Shown: positions 9,087-12,500 of the stretch, piece after piece | Layout: each line of letters begins with the position of its first letter | Position numbering within the stretch: position 1 is the first letter of the stretch | NCBI GenBank assembly: GCA_037179515.1 | Contig: JAXCGZ010007583.1 | Coordinates: 10,001 to 22,500, forward strand | Source: Halocaridina rubra | Lineage: Eukaryota; Arthropoda; Malacostraca; Decapoda; Atyidae | Length of the DNA stretch: 12,500 nucleotides | Direction of reading: 5' to 3' | Program-made: the position numbers and the translations under genes | The notes under the pieces: model-generated | Told to the model about the DNA's origin: nothing | Databases searched by the model: none | What the model saw: the letters and a program-made list of their open reading frames with translations, nothing else

Positions 9087-10947
9087 GTGATTACCTAATT
9101 ACCTAATTGTGATTACCTAATTGTGTTTACGGGAAAGAGCCCAAAGCTCGTATCTTCCCTTCTCCTGATCGGTTCCATTTTATACTTAGTGATACTTATC
9201 ATACCTGTCCTTAAAACTATGGATTGAGATAGCATTAACTACCTCCTCGCTTAGCCAATTCCAGTTATCAACTACTCTTACACTGAAAAAGTATTTCCTT
9301 ACATCCTGCAAAGAAGTTTTCTTACGAAGCTTCAAACTATGACCTCTAGTTCTAGAGCCAGCCATATCAAAATATCGATCCCTATCCACTCTATCATAAC
9401 CATGAAGGAATTTAAAGACTGTCACCATATCCCCCCTCACTCTTCTAGCTTCGAGTGATGGTAAGTCTAATTCCCTCAGCCTCTCATCATAACTGAGATT
9501 GCGTATTTCTGGCACCAGTTTCGTGGCATGTCTTTGAACTTTTTCAAGCTTAGCTATGTGCTTTTTCAAGTGCGGATTCCAAAAGGGGGCTGCATATTCG
9601 AGTTTTGGCCTCATATAGGTTACATAAATATTTCTGAACATTTCCTTGTCCATGTGCCTGAAGGCTACCCTTGCATTTGATAAGAATGCATATGCTGCCC
9701 TTACTATGCCATTTATATGTATTTCTGGAGACAAATCTGCCAGTAGGTTTACTCCTAGATCTCTCTCATTTTCTGTCTCTTGAAGTTGTACTCCAGCCAC
9801 CGAGTAGTCAAGCTTGGGCCTTCTTGCACTTGTACCCATTCTCATTACCTTACATTTTGAAGTAATGAATTTCATTAGCCACTTTTCTGACCACTCATGC
9901 AGATTATTTAGATCCTCCTGAAGTTCTCTGCCATTGTTCTCGTTTTTTACTTTCTTCACAATCTTTGCATCATCTACAAACATATTCATGAATGAATTTA
10001 CAGACTCTGGTAGGTCATTTACATATACAAGGAACAAAAGTGGCCCTAAAACTGAACCCTGTGGAACTCCACTACTAACTCTTCTCCATTCAGACACTGA
10101 GTGTCTTACTCTAACCCTCTGTTCCCTTCCTTCTAAGTAAGTTTTTATCCATTCCAAAACATTTCCACCTATTCTAGCCATTGATTGCAGCTTCTTAATA
10201 AGTCTCCCATGTGGAACAGTGTCAAGCGCTTTCTGGAAGTCTAGGAATATGCAATCTGCCCAGCCCTCTCTTTCCTGTAAGATTTGTCTTACCTCATCAT
10301 AAAATTCTAATAAGTTTGTTACTGTTGATCTACGTTCTCTGAAGCCATGTTGCCTCACTGACAAAAAGTTGATGGATTCCAAGTGAAGAGAGATATGTTT
10401 CCTTAGTAGTTTCTCCATAACTTTGCAAACTATGCTGGTCAAAGAAACTGGTCTATAGTTCAGAGCCGTATCCCTCCTTCCCTTTTTGAAGATAGGTATC
10501 ACATTTGCTTGTTTCCAGCATCTTGGAATCTCCCCCGACTCCAGTGACTCCTTAAATATGATACTTAGTGCCACTGATATTGTGTTTGCGCATTTTTTAA
10601 GCACATGAGGGGATATGTCATCAGGACCTGTAGCTTTATGAACATCTAAATCCATCAGCGCTTTGCATACCTCTGTGGCTGCAAGGTTGATGTTCTCTAA
10701 TACCGGCCCTTGAGCTTCTATCACTGCAATCTCCGGGGGGGGGGGGTATTTTCTACTGTAAATACTGACTGAAACTCCTTGTTCAATTCTTTGCAGATCT
10801 CTTCATCCGTCTCAGTGATGCTTCCATCCGCTCTCTTTAGCCTTAAAACCTGTTCTTTTACCTTCAGTTTTCCTCTGATAAAGCTGTGGAAAAGCTTGGG
10901 ATTTTCTTTAGCCTTCCTGGTGATGTCCCTCTCATAGTCTCTCTCTG
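9087..10947 (-). mobile_element. CR1-like LINE copy C, truncated inside the linker
   Basis: The rightmost array member. Identity with A and B stops at 10947, at the ERDY codons of the basic linker, where TATGTGTATG begins. It thus lacks about 400 bp that A and B have at their 5' ends. It carries more private substitutions than B, spread evenly along its length, which suggests it has been diverging for longer or includes assembly errors next to the TA array. Confidence 0.9.
9186..10947 (-). pseudogene. LINE reverse transcriptase (copy C), frameshifted
   Basis: One frame covers 9186-10724: RT core, thumb and C-terminal domain. The linker part at about 10741-10947 is in another frame. The cause is at 10733-10746. 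A and B read GA, five G, T, four G; C has CC and twelve G, a net gain of two bases. Private changes hit conserved spots: motif C reads FVDD (A and B FADD), motif A reads FQKALD (A and B FQKAFD), and REGRST is RERRST. FVDD still fits the YxDD pattern, so it need not be dead by itself. The G run could be a sequencing or assembly error. Translations across 10948-11269 are only Tyr-Ile repeats from TA DNA. Confidence 0.88.
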
Positions 10948-11361
<414 letters not shown>

Positions 11362-11371
11362 CCTGTGAGTG
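11362..11371. repeat. Left target-site duplication of the MULE
   Basis: CCTGTGAGTG is repeated exactly at 12179-12188, just outside the inverted repeats. A length of 9-10 bp suits the Mutator superfamily. The last base may belong to the element, giving 9 bp. Confidence 0.7.
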
Positions 11372-11523
11372 GTTCTACGACAATTTGACGTTAGGCAATT
11401 TGCCGCAGGACAATTGGTCGTAGGACAATTCACTGTAAAACAATTCGCCGTACGGATATTCCGCCGGAAGGACATTTTGCCATAAAGTAGAGAGAATGAC
11501 TTATAAAACAAGTAGGAAAAAAT
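11372..11523 (+). repeat. MULE left inverted repeat built of 15-bp units
   Basis: From 11379 six consecutive units of 14-15 bp can be read (starting at 11379, 11394, 11408, 11423, 11438, 11453), with a looser seventh at 11468. The approximate consensus is GGACAATTCGCCGTA. The repeat continues into an A-rich part with GACTTATAAAA. Confidence 0.8.
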
Positions 11524-11609
11524 AAAAAGAGTAGGAAAAAAAAGTTGAAAATACACAGTAATCAAAGGGCATACATACACTTTTTATTTTAGAGACAACA
11601 TTTTCAGAG

Positions 11610-11890
11610 CTAAGAAGCATGTAAGTTCACTGCAATAGCATGCAAATAATGCTGTTTTTTATTTCGATCGTATCTTCCGACAATGCTTAGTATACGCTTA
11701 TAACATCTTTTTTTTTTTGCTTTTTTGAAGTTATACCACTTTTGTAATCTATTATCTTCTTTTTAGAAAGAGACTCTTTATTTCTTAAAGAGATTGATAA
11801 GTTTCCGCATATTTGGTTGAGTATTTGTAACGGATGCTTGCAGTGCATTATGAAAACCTTCTATGCTATTGTTGGTGTAAGATGATTAAA
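11610..11890 (-). pseudogene. Fossil MULE transposase C-terminus
   Basis: Reading the minus strand by eye, 11882-11781 gives a clean frame: S-Y-T-N-N-S-I-E-G-F-H-N-A-L-Q followed by T-Q-P-N-M-R-K-L-I-N-L-F-K-K. This corresponds to the region of MULE transposases, including those with FLYWCH domains, where TNN-x-x-EGWH precedes a HPNIWKFI-like helix. A stop follows at 11778-11780, then a broken stretch. Another frame, about 11697-11610, reads R-I-L-S-I-V-G-R-Y-D-R and Q-H-Y-L-H-A-I-A and ends at TAG 11610-11612. It resembles the usual end of these proteins (a YD motif, then YL-x-x-IA). The DDE catalytic core upstream is gone. The family assignment comes from remembered motifs. Confidence 0.68.
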
Positions 11891-12026
11891 AGGGTTCTTT
11901 CATACACATGATGTGAAAATGACCACTTTAAATACTATTCCTTTATAGTTAAACGACATTATATTACACATGGCAAAAGGCAATTTCAAAACCAAGACCA
12001 AATAATGGGCAACATACCAAATTATT

Positions 12027-12178
12027 TTCCTCATCTCTTTTTTTATAAGTCATCCTCTATGCTTTACCGAAAAATGTACTTGCGGCGGAATATCTGTACG
12101 GCAAATTGTCTTACAGCATATTGAATTACTGTCAATCGTCCGGCGGCGAATTGCCTTACGGCGAATTGTCTGGTCACT
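12027..12178 (-). repeat. MULE right inverted repeat
   Basis: Its reverse complement lines up unit by unit with the left repeat: GACAATTCGCCGTAA, GGCAATTCGCCGCC, GGACGATTGACAGTA, a diverged unit, AGACAATTTGCCGTA, CAGATATTCCGCCGC. It then runs into the shared GACTTATAAAA block near 12042-12053. Confidence 0.8.
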
Positions 12179-12188
12179 CCTGTGAGTG
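12179..12188. repeat. Right target-site duplication of the MULE
   Basis: CCTGTGAGTG, an exact copy of 11362-11371. It directly follows the end of the right inverted repeat. Confidence 0.7.
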
Positions 12189-12215
12189 AGTTGCTTTGGT
12201 GCATCTCCTTCCCTG

Positions 12216-12243
12216 GCTTGTCGGTTTCCTGGAACCGACAAGC
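12216..12243. repeat. Perfect 11-bp hairpin
   Basis: GCTTGTCGGTT and AACCGACAAGC surround a 6-base loop (TCCTGG). The hairpin ends exactly where recognisable reverse transcriptase coding begins at 12244. Its role is unknown. It may mark the rearranged end of the LINE fragment. Confidence 0.75.
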
Positions 12244-12500
12244 GATGATACTGTACTGGTGGCTGATACTGAGAATGAAGTGAATAATTTGGTGACTGAG
12301 TTTATTAGTGTGTGTGAAAGAAGGAAGTTGCAGGAGAATATTGGTAAGAGTAAAGTCATGAGATGCACGAGGAGTGTTAATGCTGGCAGATTGGATGTAG
12401 GAGTGATTGGGGACTTGCCTGAAGAAGTTGAGAATTTCAAGTATCTGGAGTCGCATGTATCAAGGAGTGGAAGAGTGGATGTAGAGGTAAATCACAGAGT
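12244..12500 (+). pseudogene. Fragment of a second LINE family's reverse transcriptase, cut by the window edge
   Basis: The plus-strand frame opens with D-D-T-V-L-V-A-D-T, the second half of a YADD box (motif C). It continues through V-C-E-R-R-K-L-Q and G-K-S-K-V-M-R-C (motif D) and F-K-Y-L-E-S (motif E; normally FKYLGS) to the window end without a stop. The motif set resembles endonuclease-reverse transcriptases of non-LTR elements common in arthropods and other animals, and differs from the CR1-like copies (FADDAKIV, SKCKVMRMG). The codons before DD do not give the expected F-A and upstream sequence is unrelated, so the piece is 5'-truncated at motif C. Clade is not assigned; RTE-like is possible. 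Confidence 0.75.

Larger units (their letters stand above)
4055..10947 (-). repeat. Three-unit tandem array: LINE plus SINE, period about 2.52 kb
   Basis: Copies A (4055-6312), B (6568-8832) and C (9087-10947) are head to tail. Landmarks recur at +2520 then +2519: stop codons at 4147, 6667 and 9186, and SINE box A at 6353 and 8873. The single-base change of period comes from a GGG versus GG difference near 6511/9031. The SINE sits at the same point in both inter-copy gaps, so it was present before duplication. The third unit is cut short at 10947 by TG/TA sequence. Confidence 0.93.
11372..12178 (-). mobile_element. Mutator-like (MULE) DNA transposon, about 0.8 kb, deleted
   Basis: Three lines of evidence agree. 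First, inverted repeats of about 150 bp: 11372-11523 matches the reverse complement of 12027-12178 through CGCCG-rich units and on to a shared GACTTATAAAA block. Second, a 9-10 bp direct repeat flanks it. Third, the interior minus strand carries a decayed transposase C-terminus with the MULE-type TNN-x-x-EG-[WF]-H motif. The element is far too short for a full transposase, and the outermost 8 bp of the two ends match poorly, so it is an old, non-autonomous internal-deletion copy. The family name is not determinable here. Confidence 0.78.

Noticed and set aside
4638..10140. Recurring plus-strand frames of 62-68 codons (for example at 4638, 4895, 5953, 7158, 7415, 8473, 9671, 9934)
   Set aside because: They lie antisense to the RT coding region and recur with the 2.52-kb period only because the DNA does. 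They have no independent domain or conservation.
11379..11482. CRISPR-like or satellite array
   Set aside because: The 15-bp units are contiguous without spacers and occur inverted at the other end of the same element. They are transposon ends.

Overview
This is a stretch of repetitive, non-coding animal nuclear DNA. The evidence is a pile of non-LTR retrotransposons, a tRNA-derived SINE with Pol III boxes, a Mutator-like DNA transposon, long (TA)n and (TG)n microsatellites, and no sign of bacterial operons or ribosome binding sites. The LINE 3' region (ACCTAATTGTG... followed by a GGGAAAGAGCC-type stem-loop) resembles repeats I remember from decapod crustaceans. I would guess a decapod or other arthropod, but that rests on memory, not on a search. 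I see no host gene.

Layout. 1-431: nothing recognisable. 432-2165 and 2197-3710: two old, heavily eroded copies (called F and E here) of one CR1/L2/Rex-like LINE family, both on the minus strand. 3714-3813: (TA)n. 3818-4047: a short 3' fragment (D) of a young copy. 4055-10947: three young head-to-tail copies (A, B, C) of the same family with a period of 2519-2520 bp. Two essentially identical 200-bp SINE copies lie between them. 10948-11210: TG/TA tract with a 232-bp (TA)n array. 11211-11361: unassigned. 11372-12178: a Mutator-like (MULE) transposon with ~150-bp inverted repeats made of 15-bp iterated units, a 9-10 bp target duplication, and a decayed transposase C-terminus on the minus strand. 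12244-12500: a fragment of a different LINE reverse transcriptase on the plus strand, running off the window.

How it fits together. All six CR1-like copies point the same way, and the 5' end of each lies close to the 3' tail of the next. The young array arose by tandem duplication after the SINE had inserted. The middle copy B is a mosaic: its 3' half matches C, its 5' half matches A, and the switch lies near 5293/7813. That is what unequal crossing-over between two flanking copies would leave. Copy A keeps an open reading frame for the whole reverse transcriptase but has lost nearly all of its endonuclease. B has one nonsense codon. C has a frameshift and is truncated further. None of the copies looks able to move on its own.

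No new defence or metabolic system is present. The most unusual items are the chimeric LINE/SINE tandem array, and the MULE whose inverted repeats are tandem 15-mers flanking a transposase fossil that only appears when the eroded frames are read by eye.
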